Position numbers and translations under genes: made by a program. The notes below the pieces were generated by a model that saw only the letters and a program-made list of their open reading frames with translations, made no database searches and was not told the DNA's origin. From an uncultured Desulfobulbaceae bacterium (GTDB taxonomy: Bacteria; Desulfobacterota; Desulfobulbia; Desulfobulbales; Desulfobulbaceae): DNA of 28,303 nt. Location: positions 1 to 28,303 of the forward strand of contig CALZIH010000002.1 in the NCBI GenBank assembly GCA_945787305.1, read 5' to 3'. Below, one piece after another: positions 1 through 8,074 of the stretch (within the stretch, counting starts at the first letter, position 1; each line of letters opens with the position of its first letter).

Positions 1-114
1 TGGTGCACAGGCGGCTTGGGTGAAGAAGACCCCTGTTACACGAACCTTTTCGAGGCCGAAGAGAATAAGATTCCGGGGAGTTGCGGCTCATTGTTCACTG
101 ATAAAAGGCGATAG
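1..114 (+). CDS. 3' end of an unidentified protein gene (partial)
   Basis: The first reading frame is open from the window edge to a TAG at 112-114, giving 37 residues that include GLGEEDPCYTNLF. Its composition is hydrophilic and acidic with two Cys, which looks more like a real C-terminus than the overlapping frame that would extend the next gene upstream. The stop lies 34 bases before the well-placed ATG of the methyltransferase, a normal intergenic distance. The family is not recognisable from so short a tail, and the call rests only on frame quality and spacing. Confidence 0.4.
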   Translation, partial: WCTGGLGEEDPCYTNLFEAEENKIPGSCGSLFTDKRR

Positions 115-148
115 CAACGGTAACGTAACAAGCAGTCCTGAGGTATTG

Positions 149-823
149 ATGACCGACACTGTAAGCCACAACAAACCTTTGTTCCAGCTGCCCGAGCAGG
201 GTATCTTCCAGGCCAACGGCCCGGATGATCCCCTGCCGTATTATTACAAACCCTTGATCGGTTCCATATACCGGGCCAGGATAGAACAGGCCCTGTCATT
301 GCTAAGTCCCCCCTATGATTCGATTCTCGAATTGGGTTATGGCAGTGGTATCCTCTTGCCTTCACTCTGCGCTCTGGGTAACTCGATTTCCGGGATAGAT
401 CTGCAGTCCGATCCCGAAAAAATAAACTTCTGCCTGGAAAAAGTCGGGGTACGGTGTAGTCTCATTCAAGGGGATGTTGCGGATGATTATTTTGAAGAAG
501 GAAGTTTTGACCTGATTGTTGCAATTTCGATTTTTGAGCATATCAGCGATCTGGCCCCAGTCTTTGAGCGGATGCATACCCTGCTGCGTCCGTCCGGGCA
601 ATTGCTTGTGGGAATGCCGAGAGTTGATCATTTTATGACAAGGGCTTTTTCTCTGATCGGTTTTGGCAATATCGATGATCACCACGTTACCGATCATATC
701 ACCTGCAAACAGGTGGCTGCAGAAAAGTTTGAGCTTGTCGCCTCCTCCCATATTCCGTCCATGCTACCTGGGGTTTTTGGACTTTACTTCAATATGCTTT
801 TTCAAAAGATCGAAATTACATAA
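149..823 (+). CDS. class I SAM-dependent methyltransferase
   Basis: The product is 224 residues, the usual size of a free-standing Rossmann-fold methyltransferase. The SAM-binding motif I is visible as ILELGYGSG, followed by the acidic ribose-binding end of strand 2 (GIDLQ), a motif with GDVADD, and DLIVAISIFEHI, which matches the motif IV/post-IV region of the Methyltransf_11/25 type. The substrate cannot be read from the sequence; many relatives act on small molecules, quinones or sugars. The ATG at 149 was chosen because a GAGG Shine-Dalgarno sits 5 bases upstream. A GTG at 20 would add 43 residues, but that stretch is basic, unlike the family, and overlaps the apparent end of the previous gene. 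No terminator is visible downstream. Confidence 0.85.
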   Translation: MTDTVSHNKPLFQLPEQGIFQANGPDDPLPYYYKPLIGSIYRARIEQALSLLSPPYDSILELGYGSGILLPSLCALGNSISGIDLQSDPEKINFCLEKVGVRCSLIQGDVADDYFEEGSFDLIVAISIFEHISDLAPVFERMHTLLRPSGQLLVGMPRVDHFMTRAFSLIGFGNIDDHHVTDHITCKQVAAEKFELVASSHIPSMLPGVFGLYFNMLFQKIEIT

Positions 824-951
824 TTAACTTAATTAAACCACCCGTTCTGCTGGTGTGATCCTAAAAGGCTTTGCCGGTCAGCCATGTACCTCCCCCCCCA
901 CTTCATGAGGGGACCCGGTAATGATAGTTACGGAGCCCTTTGGGAGTAGTG

Positions 952-1124
952 TCTATCACTTTTGGACCGTTAGAACCGTTTCCAAAAACTTTTTAAAAGG
1001 TGGTGGCAATGGACCTTTAGGATTCCTTTTTCTCCGGGGTGATAACACGCTGATATTGTAGCTCAAACCACCAATAGTCAACAGGGGTAGGCTTTTACAA
1101 AAGATGATACCTCTATCACTTTTG
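952..1124. repeat. 13-bp direct repeat in the gap after the methyltransferase gene
   Basis: The gap 824-1115 (292 bases) holds no convincing gene. The 13-mer TCTATCACTTTTG occurs at 952-964 and again at 1112-1124, where it overlaps the TGA stop of mltG. The DNA between the copies has no matching inverted ends. A run of eight C occurs near 892-899. This may be a relic of a duplication or deletion; no function is assigned. Confidence 0.4.
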
Positions 1125-2099
1125 ATACTTACGCACCGCCCGGTTATGCTGTTTCAGGGTTTTGGAAAAGAAATGGGTGCCGTCGTTTTTTGATACAAAG
1201 TAGAGTGCATCGGACTTCGCCGGCTGGAACACAGCCTCAATGGCTGCTTGGCCGGGATTGCATATGGGGCCCGGCGGTAATCCCTTGATGACATAGGTGT
1301 TGTATGGGGTTTTCTGTCTGAGATCCTTGCGGGTCAAGTTGCCGTTAAAATCAGTCAGTCCATAGATGACGGTTGGATCGGATTGGAGGCGCATGGAGGA
1401 CTGCAGGCGGTTGAGGAAGACTTGAGCGATAAGTGGCCGCTCTTCTGCCGCCGCTGTCTCTTTTTCGATAATGGAGGCAAGGGTAACAACCTTGTGTCTG
1501 TCCATAGAAGAAGTGTTCTCTGCGGTAATTTCCTGCCAGACGTTGAGGAAACGTCGGGTCATGGTGGTGATGATGGCATGGGCCGTACTCTCTCCCCGTA
1601 CCAGGGTATAGGTATCAGGAAAAAGGTAACCCTCAAGGCTGTCTTGCTTTATTCCCAATGTGGCTATAAAGTGCGGTTCAGTACAGAGGGCGAGAAACTC
1701 TTCTTGCTTGACCCATTCACCTTGTGCATAGAGAGCTGCAATCTGGCGGAGCGTCAGCCCTTCGGGAATAGTCAGGCGATGTTGAATCACCTCGCCTTTT
1801 TCTAGGATTTTCAGGATCTCTGTCGGACGGAGGCCTCGATCCAGGGCAAATTCTCCCGCACGCAATCGATTGCTGCGTCCGGTGAGCCGGGCAAGAAGCA
1901 GAAAACGGATATCGTCTTTGATTACTCCTTCCCGGCCCAGGATGGCCTTGATCTGACGGACTCCGGCACCCTTAGGGATGAACACCGTGGCGGTGCCGGA
2001 CCCGGGAGCCGGTGTGTTGATATAGAGCCCGTACCAGGCTCCACCCCCAACCACCAAGCAGAAGGTTATGCCCAGAGTCCATAAGAACAGTGATCGCAT
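1116..2099 (-). CDS. mltG: endolytic murein transglycosylase MltG (YceG-like)
   Basis: MltG cuts nascent peptidoglycan glycan strands and sets their length at the inner membrane. The 327-residue product has an N-terminal membrane anchor (about residues 4-26), a LysM-like segment (about 37-100), and the YceG catalytic domain. The catalytic Glu motif ASIIEKET is at about 208-215, with E212 matching the E. coli active-site Glu. The family motif LQSDPTVIYG and the GLPPGPICNPG stretch near the C-terminus are also present. The length is close to E. coli MltG (340). It starts 24 bases after the stop of lon on the same strand, so the two are probably co-transcribed. The Shine-Dalgarno before its ATG is weak. 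Confidence 0.95.
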   Translation of the reverse strand: MRSLFLWTLGITFCLVVGGGAWYGLYINTPAPGSGTATVFIPKGAGVRQIKAILGREGVIKDDIRFLLLARLTGRSNRLRAGEFALDRGLRPTEILKILEKGEVIQHRLTIPEGLTLRQIAALYAQGEWVKQEEFLALCTEPHFIATLGIKQDSLEGYLFPDTYTLVRGESTAHAIITTMTRRFLNVWQEITAENTSSMDRHKVVTLASIIEKETAAAEERPLIAQVFLNRLQSSMRLQSDPTVIYGLTDFNGNLTRKDLRQKTPYNTYVIKGLPPGPICNPGQAAIEAVFQPAKSDALYFVSKNDGTHFFSKTLKQHNRAVRKYQK

Positions 2100-2123
2100 G
2101 GTCTTGGGGCACCTGTCGATTGG

Positions 2124-4592
2124 CTAGGGTTTTTTCTTTTTATTGGACTGAGTGGTTTTTTTCTTTGATCCGTTTTTCTTCAGATTTCCCAAGGCGATTC
2201 CAATTACCTCGTCCATATGCTTAACCGGCAGGAACGTAATTTTTTTACGTAGTTCCTCAGGGATTTCCACCAGGTCTTTCTCGTTTTCGTCGGGGATAAT
2301 AACACGGGTAATCCCTGCCCGCAGGGCAGCAAGTGCCTTTTCTTTTAAGCCGCCGATGGGTAGAACCCGGCCACGCAGAGTCACTTCACCGGTCATGGCG
2401 AGCCCTTTTTTAAGCGGTTTTTCGAGAATCGCGGAATAGAGTGCTGTGGTCATGGTAATACCCGCCGATGGCCCGTCTTTAGGAATTGCTCCAGCAGGGA
2501 CATGGATATGAATATCAATGGAGTCAAAATATTCCGCGTCCACACTAAGCATGGTATTTCGACTACGGCAATAACTGAGAGCAGCCTGGGCCGACTCCTT
2601 CATGACTTCACCCAGTTGACCGGTAAGAATCAACTTGCCTTTACCGGGTAGAATTGTTGTTTCAATGTGTAGGAGTTCGCCGCCGACTTCGGTCCAGGCC
2701 AGACCGATGACCAAGCCTGGCTGGGAGACTGTATCCAGCTCTGTTTCAGGAAGAAAACGCAGAGGGCCAAGGTATTTAGACAGGGTGTTTTTGGAGATGG
2801 TATAGGGGCCCTTTCCTCCTTCGGCAATTTTACGGGCAATTTTACGACAGATTTTACCCAGTTCCCGTTCCAGGTTACGGACACCGGCCTCATGGGTATA
2901 GTGGCTGATGATGAGTTTAAGCGTATCGTCATTAAGCTTAATCTGACTTGCTCGCAATCCGTTTTCTTTGATCTGTCTCGGCAGCAGGTACTTGCGGGCA
3001 ATGACCATTTTTTCTTCCAGGGTATAACCGGAAAGTTGAATGACCTCCATCCGGTCAAGAAGTGGACCGGGGATGGTGTCGAAACGGTTGGCCGTCGTGA
3101 TGAACATTACTTTGGACAGGTCAAAGGGCAGGTTCATGTAATGATCGGAAAAGGTGTCGTTTTGCTCGGGATCAAGAACCTCAAGCAGTGCCGATGAGGG
3201 ATCGCCGCGATAATCGTCACCAATTTTGTCGATTTCATCCATCATAAAAACCGGATTGTTAGTCTCGACATTTTTCAACCCCTGCAGGATCCGGCCGGGC
3301 AGGGCGCCTATATAGGTACGACGGTGGCCGCGAATTTCAGCCTCATCGCGCATGCCGCCAAGCGACAGCCTGTAGAACTTGCGTCCCATGGCACGGGCAA
3401 TGGCCTGGCCAAGGGAGGTCTTGCCAACGCCGGGAGGCCCGACAAAGCAGATGATCGGGCCTTTGGTGTCTTTATTGAGTTTGCGCACGGCAAGATATTC
3501 CAGGATTCGTTCTTTGATCTTGTCCAAACCATAATGGTCTTCATCAAGAACCTTTGCCGCCACTATCAGGTCAAGTTTGTCTTTGGACGATTTCTTCCAG
3601 GGCAAGTCAAGGAACCAATCGAGATAGGTTCGGACAATGGTTGCCTCTGAGGCATCCGGATGCATCATTTCAAGCCGTTTGAGTTGCTTTTTTGCCTCCT
3701 TTTTTGCGTATTTTGGCATTTTTTTCTTCTTGAGGCTTTTTCTCAACTCTTCGATCTCTTGCGAATAGGCATCCTCGTCGCCAAGTTCGCGTTTTAAAGC
3801 CTGCATTTGTTCCCGGAGAAAATATTCCCGCTGGGACCGTGACATCTCTTCCTTGGCATCGGACTGGATCTTGGCCTGCACCGTTGATACTTCCAGCTCC
3901 TTGTTGAGCAGGTCGGCAACCAGCTTCAGGCGCTGTGCCGGATCCACGGTTTCAAGAATTTTTTGCGCTTCGGAGATCTTAAGGCGCAGGTTTGAGCCGA
4001 CCAGATCGGCCAATCGTCCCGGTTCTTCGATATTGTTGATGATCATCATCAGGTCGGCGGACAGGATCCCGCGTAGAGACATTATTTTTTCTGTCTGTTC
4101 GCGAACCGTGCGCATCAGGGCTTCGATTTCAACGGTAATTTCTTCGGTTTCCTGTTCGGGGACCAGGTCGATAGCCACACGGTAATGGGGAGAGGTCTGT
4201 TCGTATTCGCGGATCTTAGCCTTGGACAGGGCCTGTACCAAGACCTTGAGGCGACCATCCGGCAGTTTAAGGGTGCGCATGATCATGGAAACCATACCAA
4301 CCTCATAGATATCTTCGGGGTCTGGCTCATCCTTTGTAGCGTCTTTCTGGGTGACCAGCATCAGCAGTTTGTCACCGTTCATGGCGTCGTTTACCGCTTC
4401 AATTGAGCCGGGACGACCGACAAAAAGCGGAATAATCATATAATTAAAGACCACAACATCACGGACGGCCATCATGGGTAACGATTCAGGAATCTCCATA
4501 TCCTGAGTGTTTTCGCCAAAATCGTCCATACTTGTGGACAGGGTATCGTCAAATTCCACCTTTTCCTCCTCGTGGCAACCTAAGGGCTGCAT
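2124..4592 (-). CDS. lon: ATP-dependent protease Lon
   Basis: Lon is a cytoplasmic hexameric AAA+ serine protease that degrades misfolded and regulatory proteins. In the 822-residue product one sees the N-terminal substrate-binding domain (about 35-230), a charged coiled-coil region (about 235-310), Walker A GPPGVGKT (385-392), a Walker B ending in MMDEIDKIG, and the proteolytic domain. There the Ser of KDGPSAG (about S709) and the Lys of GGLKEKALAA (about K752) form the Ser-Lys dyad with the expected spacing of 43. The protein ends in an unusual lysine-rich tail (SKKKTTQSNKKKKP). The ATG has a good AGGGAG Shine-Dalgarno. It is divergent from the gene at 4874. No heat-shock type promoter was recognised, although a TATACT hexamer on the minus strand lies at 4649-4654. 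Confidence 0.97.
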   Translation of the reverse strand: MQPLGCHEEEKVEFDDTLSTSMDDFGENTQDMEIPESLPMMAVRDVVVFNYMIIPLFVGRPGSIEAVNDAMNGDKLLMLVTQKDATKDEPDPEDIYEVGMVSMIMRTLKLPDGRLKVLVQALSKAKIREYEQTSPHYRVAIDLVPEQETEEITVEIEALMRTVREQTEKIMSLRGILSADLMMIINNIEEPGRLADLVGSNLRLKISEAQKILETVDPAQRLKLVADLLNKELEVSTVQAKIQSDAKEEMSRSQREYFLREQMQALKRELGDEDAYSQEIEELRKSLKKKKMPKYAKKEAKKQLKRLEMMHPDASEATIVRTYLDWFLDLPWKKSSKDKLDLIVAAKVLDEDHYGLDKIKERILEYLAVRKLNKDTKGPIICFVGPPGVGKTSLGQAIARAMGRKFYRLSLGGMRDEAEIRGHRRTYIGALPGRILQGLKNVETNNPVFMMDEIDKIGDDYRGDPSSALLEVLDPEQNDTFSDHYMNLPFDLSKVMFITTANRFDTIPGPLLDRMEVIQLSGYTLEEKMVIARKYLLPRQIKENGLRASQIKLNDDTLKLIISHYTHEAGVRNLERELGKICRKIARKIAEGGKGPYTISKNTLSKYLGPLRFLPETELDTVSQPGLVIGLAWTEVGGELLHIETTILPGKGKLILTGQLGEVMKESAQAALSYCRSRNTMLSVDAEYFDSIDIHIHVPAGAIPKDGPSAGITMTTALYSAILEKPLKKGLAMTGEVTLRGRVLPIGGLKEKALAALRAGITRVIIPDENEKDLVEIPEELRKKITFLPVKHMDEVIGIALGNLKKNGSKKKTTQSNKKKKP

Positions 4593-4792
4593 ATTTTATC
4601 TCCCTGAAATGAGAACGTCTTGCCTGTTGCCTGTTTCGGGTAGCTCAAGTATACCTTTTTGAGGCACCCTTTAATTATCGGGGTACAGGTGGATCATTCA
4701 TTGCAGGTCTTTGCTAGTCGTGAGAAAGTAAACATAACAGCTGCACAAGTCAAGGAAGTGCGACCGCCTGGAGGAAGGATTGCCGTTTTTTC

Positions 4793-4821
4793 TTGAATAA
4801 ATACCTCTGGGAAAATATATG
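4793..4821 (+). promoter_or_regulatory. candidate sigma-70 promoter for the beta-helix acyltransferase gene
   Basis: TTGAAT at 4793-4798 and TATATG at 4816-4821 are separated by 17 bases, close to the sigma-70 consensus. The start would fall near 4828, about 46 bases before the ATG at 4874. The rest of the 281-base divergent gap (4593-4873) shows nothing else that I could identify. Confidence 0.45.
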
Positions 4822-4873
4822 AGGAGAAGATTCTGGGTACTAACCGACTTTTTTAGCCAAACGGGGTAACATT

Positions 4874-5674
4874 ATGCTGAATGCATCTTCATTTTTTAAC
4901 TTGAATGATTTTCTCCATAAGGAACTGTTCACCGGTACGGATTACGTCTGGGAAGCTTTGGGGAATCTCAAGACCTACGTAGATGAACAAAATATAGAAC
5001 GGTTGGAACATGTCTGCCTGACCTATGGCGCGCCCTTGGAAAGGCCACTTGTCCTTCATCATGGTAAACTTTCCTGTGCCATGGAGTATAAAATCAGCTA
5101 TGGCGATGCCACCAAAGGCGAACTTGAGGTGGCCAGAAACGGGCAGTTGTTGCAGGGGGCTTCGGTGATCATGGCAGGGGCGGTGATTATGGGCCGGCGG
5201 ATTGCTATTGGTCAGGGGGTTTTGGTGGAGTCCGGTGCGTTAATTAAGGAGCCCGCAATAATTGGCGATCATTGCGAAATTCGTCAGGGCGCCTACCTGC
5301 GCGGTTACTGTCTCATTGGCAACCGTTGTATAATCGGCCACACAACAGAGGTGAAACATTCGATTTTTCTCAATGATTCCAAAGCCGGTCATTTTGCCTA
5401 TGTTGGCGACTCGATTCTTGGGGCCGGCGCTAATCTCGGGGCGGGCACTAAATTTGCCAACCTTCGGTTTCTACCGGGGAATGTTCAGGTCAGGACACCG
5501 GAGGGCTCTCTTGACAGTGGCTTGCGAAAGTTCGGCGCGATTCTAGGTGATAACGTGCAGACCGGCTGTAATTCGGTAACCAACCCGGGAACCTTGCTCG
5601 GTCCGGAATCTATTCTCATGCCCAATACAACTTCACCTTCGGGTTTTCATCCGGGCAAATCCGTGATACGGTAG
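4874..5674 (+). CDS. left-handed beta-helix (hexapeptide repeat) acyltransferase-like protein, related to the GlmU C-terminal domain
   Basis: The 266-residue product has a short mixed N-terminal part (1-95) and then hexapeptide repeats typical of left-handed beta-helix acyltransferases (about 96-245), for example IIGDHCEI, LIGNRCIIG and ILGAGANLGAG. The segment SKAGHFAYVGDSILG closely matches the GlmU region that holds the catalytic His, here H173, so acetyl-CoA-dependent transfer to a sugar nucleotide is plausible. There is no N-terminal nucleotidyltransferase domain with the GlmU signature, so this is a stand-alone beta-helix protein. Relatives are often annotated as nucleotidyltransferase-like or UDP-GlcNAc pyrophosphorylase-related. 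The 3' end overlaps a minus-strand gene by 59 bases. Confidence 0.8.
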   Translation: MLNASSFFNLNDFLHKELFTGTDYVWEALGNLKTYVDEQNIERLEHVCLTYGAPLERPLVLHHGKLSCAMEYKISYGDATKGELEVARNGQLLQGASVIMAGAVIMGRRIAIGQGVLVESGALIKEPAIIGDHCEIRQGAYLRGYCLIGNRCIIGHTTEVKHSIFLNDSKAGHFAYVGDSILGAGANLGAGTKFANLRFLPGNVQVRTPEGSLDSGLRKFGAILGDNVQTGCNSVTNPGTLLGPESILMPNTTSPSGFHPGKSVIR

Positions 5675-5993
5675 ACGATTCTTCCTCTTCCTGTTTGCGA
5701 AGTTTTTCCGCCCGATCGCCGTATTCATAGAGGGCAAAGAAAAAAGCAAACAAAATACCGATGGTAAAAAATATTCTCGCAATACGATCCCATGGCGGTG
5801 TGGCTCCACCAGTGAAATAGCGTATCATGATCACTAGTATATAGGTGAAGCCGAGAGCGTAGGGAGTGGTTGTCATGATCTGGATAAATGTGCCGGAAAA
5901 GATGCTTGCGGCATCCGGTCCAGTTCGAACATGAAAAACAAGCCAAGCCAGCCCGGTTAATGTTAAAGTGATTTTTTCACGTAATGTTTTCAT
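5616..5993 (-). CDS. small predicted membrane protein, three transmembrane segments
   Basis: The 125-residue product has three hydrophobic stretches: about 9-21, 45-61 and 71-92. They are followed by a charged cytoplasmic tail rich in Glu and Lys (about 93-125). I recognise no family. It overlaps the end of the plus-strand acyltransferase-like gene tail to tail by 59 bases, and its ATG abuts the ATG of the next plus-strand gene at the palindrome CATATG (5991-5996). No Shine-Dalgarno is visible before its start. The regular hydrophobic pattern and charged flanks argue that it is real, but the overlaps lower confidence. Confidence 0.55.
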   Translation of the reverse strand: MKTLREKITLTLTGLAWLVFHVRTGPDAASIFSGTFIQIMTTTPYALGFTYILVIMIRYFTGGATPPWDRIARIFFTIGILFAFFFALYEYGDRAEKLRKQEEEESSTVSRICPDENPKVKLYWA

Positions 5994-7112
5994 ATGAATG
6001 ATAAAAAAAAGTCAGTGTGTGTTTTTCCGGAAACGGTTCCCAGTGATGGAATTCTGTTTCCCCTTGTACAGGTTTTTGCTCCTGTTGTCTACTGTCAGGC
6101 GGTTGAGGAGGATGAAATTCCTGTGGAGCTGCAATCCCCATTTGCCAAGGAACTGATAGCATCAGGTCTTGGACAAATTCGAGTTCCGTCACCGCTTGGC
6201 GAGCAGCGGGATCGTTTTCTTGCGTTGATCGGTGATCTGAAAAACAGGCGTGATGATTACGCGGCTCAACTGAAAAACCTTTCGCTTTCAGGAATCGGCG
6301 GGGGAGGGGGATTGAGGAAGGAATCGAAAAGTTCTATCATTGAAAACCTGCTGCAAAGCAAAGGAATGGAGGAAAGGCAGCTGGAGGAGCAGGAGATGCT
6401 GCTCTGGCAGGCCCGACTTCTTCTGAAGCTGGGGGAAATATTTGATAGCGAGCAGATTACACTGCAGCGAGAATTGGATAAAATCAGCGAGTTGGAAAAT
6501 GGCCTTTTTTCTGAACTGCGCAAGGAGAAGGGGCAACCTTTTTCCCTGACCAAGGCTATCAGCTCGGCCAGTGGCCAAGATGACAGCCTGCATCGCCTTC
6601 GTCTTAAAGCATGGTCCCGCCTGTATTGCCTCGGTACCGATCTGCAGGATGAGATTGGTTGTTTTGTCACCACCAACCAGGATGCGGTCGATCTGCTTTT
6701 AGAAAACTATGGAAGCCTGCGTGAAGGGGTGGTTCAGCGTTTTCTTCAATTGATGCTGCCGTTGCAACCGGGTGAAAGAAATCTGCAGAGTAGCTTGCAG
6801 GAGCTGCAGCAACGAGGCGCACAGTTTTTTACCGGCTTGGATGATATTTTTGCCGATCCGACCTTGGGTCCAGATGCGCAGCAAGAAGATTTTTCTGCTG
6901 TTGATGGAGCATGGGCGCAGCTGTTGGAAACGGTCTATCCTGCTGCTGAGTGTGGACGAGGTCGGTTACATTTCTATGTTTTTCCCCGGATAGATCCTCG
7001 CGAGCTCTTTATGGCCACCTTTGGTCGGGATGAGGAGCAATTAAAGCAGGTGCAGCAGCAAGCAGGAGCGAATTATACAATCATCGGCTGGTTGGAAACG
7101 CTTTTGCCATAA
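5994..7112 (+). CDS. conserved-looking protein of unknown function (372 aa)
   Basis: This is a soluble, acidic, largely helical product with no signal peptide or membrane segment. A glycine run (GIGGGGG, about 101-107) separates an N-terminal part from a helical, probably coiled-coil region (about 112-180) rich in Glu, Gln, Leu and Lys. The C-terminal third contains GRLHFYVFPRIDPRELF, a patterned stretch that may be a folded core. I do not recognise the family. It reads without interruption for 1.1 kb with codon use like its neighbours. The start abuts that of the divergent membrane protein gene and lacks a visible Shine-Dalgarno. It is followed by a minus-strand tRNA terminator rather than its own. 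Confidence 0.75.
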   Translation: MNDKKKSVCVFPETVPSDGILFPLVQVFAPVVYCQAVEEDEIPVELQSPFAKELIASGLGQIRVPSPLGEQRDRFLALIGDLKNRRDDYAAQLKNLSLSGIGGGGGLRKESKSSIIENLLQSKGMEERQLEEQEMLLWQARLLLKLGEIFDSEQITLQRELDKISELENGLFSELRKEKGQPFSLTKAISSASGQDDSLHRLRLKAWSRLYCLGTDLQDEIGCFVTTNQDAVDLLLENYGSLREGVVQRFLQLMLPLQPGERNLQSSLQELQQRGAQFFTGLDDIFADPTLGPDAQQEDFSAVDGAWAQLLETVYPAAECGRGRLHFYVFPRIDPRELFMATFGRDEEQLKQVQQQAGANYTIIGWLETLLP

Positions 7113-7130
7113 GGTGCTGCCGGGTCGGCA

Positions 7131-7166
7131 ATAAAAAAAGGGTTGCCTGCAGAACAGACAACCCTT
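7131..7166 (-). terminator. intrinsic terminator of tRNA-Cys
   Basis: On the minus strand an 8-bp stem AAGGGTTG/CAACCCTT (7138-7145 with 7159-7166) encloses a 13-base loop. It is followed by a T-rich tract corresponding to plus-strand 7131-7139. It lies 8 bases beyond the CCA end of the tRNA gene, the expected place for its terminator. There is no T-tract on the plus strand, so it is unlikely to end transcription of the gene at 5994. Confidence 0.8.
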
Positions 7167-7174
7167 GGATGTGC

Positions 7175-7249
7175 TGGAGGCGACGAGCGGATTTGAACCG
7201 CTGAATAATGGTTTTGCAGACCACTGCCTTACCACTTGGCTACGTCGCC
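7175..7249 (-). tRNA. tRNA-Cys (anticodon GCA)
   Basis: The minus strand folds into a full cloverleaf. The acceptor stem is GGCGACG/CGTCGCC, the D arm is GCCAAGTGGTAAGGC, the anticodon stem-loop is GTGGT-CTGCAAA-ACCAT with anticodon GCA, and the T arm is AGCGG-TTCAAAT-CCGCT. The discriminator base is U73, as expected for tRNA-Cys. The CCA end is encoded (plus-strand TGG at 7175-7177), giving 75 nt. It is a single tRNA with its own promoter and terminator. Confidence 0.97.
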
Positions 7250-7267
7250 TTGAGATTGTAGCGGCAC

Positions 7268-7295
7268 TTTATACCATAGTTACATTTTTTGACAA
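7268..7295 (-). promoter_or_regulatory. promoter of tRNA-Cys
   Basis: On the minus strand TTGTCA (7295-7290) and TATAAA (7273-7268) are separated by 16 bases and lie just upstream of the tRNA 5' end at 7249. The expected start is near 7261. This segment ends against the AGAGGA Shine-Dalgarno of the divergent rnc gene, so the two divergent genes share the 61-base gap. Confidence 0.7.
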
Positions 7296-7310
7296 GAGGA
7301 AATCTTTACC

Positions 7311-8045
7311 ATGGGGACCACCCTTCGCGCCGTGATTCAAGATAACGAAGAGGGACTGCAAGCCTTGCAGGGTCGCATCGGTTATCGGTTTCATGATATA
7401 CAATTGTTGCAGCTTTCCCTTATACACAGCTCTTTTGCTTTTGAACGATTGGATAATGGCCGTCATAATGAAACCCAGGAATTTCTTGGTGATGCCGTGT
7501 TGGATCTGACCGTTGGCTATATTCTGTTTACCCGTTTTCCGAAAATGCGAGAAGGTAAGTTGACCCGGATTCGTTCAGCCCTGGTCAACGAAACGGGACT
7601 TGCCGAAATGGCCCGGGCCATTGATCTCGGCGCTCACCTCCTGTTGGGCAAAGGAGAAGACGCCTCCCGTGGTCGGGAGAAATCTTCTATTCTTTCATGT
7701 GCATATGAAGCACTTGTGGGCGCATTATTTCTTGATGGCGGCTATGATGAAGCCCAGGCTTTTGTCCAGCGGTTTTTTGGCCCCCTGATCGATGAGCGAC
7801 AAAAGAAGTTGATCCTGGCCGATGCGAAAAGTAGTCTGCAAGAACTTTTGCAGGAACGTTTTAACGAGGGGCCGGACTACGTGCTGGAAGCAGAAGAGGG
7901 GCCCGCGCATGCTAGAATTTTCACCGTCTCTGTGAGGTTCCATGATCAATTGCTTGGCAGCGGCCGGGCCGGCAGCAAAAAAGAGGCTGAACAGCAAGCC
8001 GCAGGCGCAGCCTTGAAAAAAATTCAGGAAGAGGATGCCGCCTAG
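7311..8045 (+). CDS. rnc: ribonuclease III
   Basis: RNase III cleaves double-stranded RNA in rRNA and mRNA processing. The 244-residue product has the endonuclease domain (about 15-155) with the signature NETQEFLGDAVLDL (53-66) and a C-terminal dsRNA-binding domain (about 168-240) ending with the usual KKEAEQQAAGAALKKI. Of the E. coli metal ligands E38, D45, D114 and E117, the equivalents E54, D61 and E133 are present. The position matching D114 is C130 (SCAYEAL). The ATG follows AGAGGA with 10 bases of spacing. The gene is 30 bases upstream of a radical SAM gene, a neighbourhood also known in Clostridia. Confidence 0.96.
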   Translation: MGTTLRAVIQDNEEGLQALQGRIGYRFHDIQLLQLSLIHSSFAFERLDNGRHNETQEFLGDAVLDLTVGYILFTRFPKMREGKLTRIRSALVNETGLAEMARAIDLGAHLLLGKGEDASRGREKSSILSCAYEALVGALFLDGGYDEAQAFVQRFFGPLIDERQKKLILADAKSSLQELLQERFNEGPDYVLEAEEGPAHARIFTVSVRFHDQLLGSGRAGSKKEAEQQAAGAALKKIQEEDAA

Positions 8046-8074
8046 TTCCTAACCTTTGGTCCTCAATATATCCC

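Noticed and set aside
20..148. Longer N-terminus of the methyltransferase from a GTG at 20
   Set aside because: The extra 43 residues are basic and unlike the family; the first frame there looks like the end of another gene; the ATG at 149 has a good Shine-Dalgarno.
2630..3058. Minus-strand frame of 142 residues inside lon, and other frames opposite real genes
   Set aside because: These are out-of-frame shadows of lon and other conserved genes with no motif or ribosome-binding site of their own.
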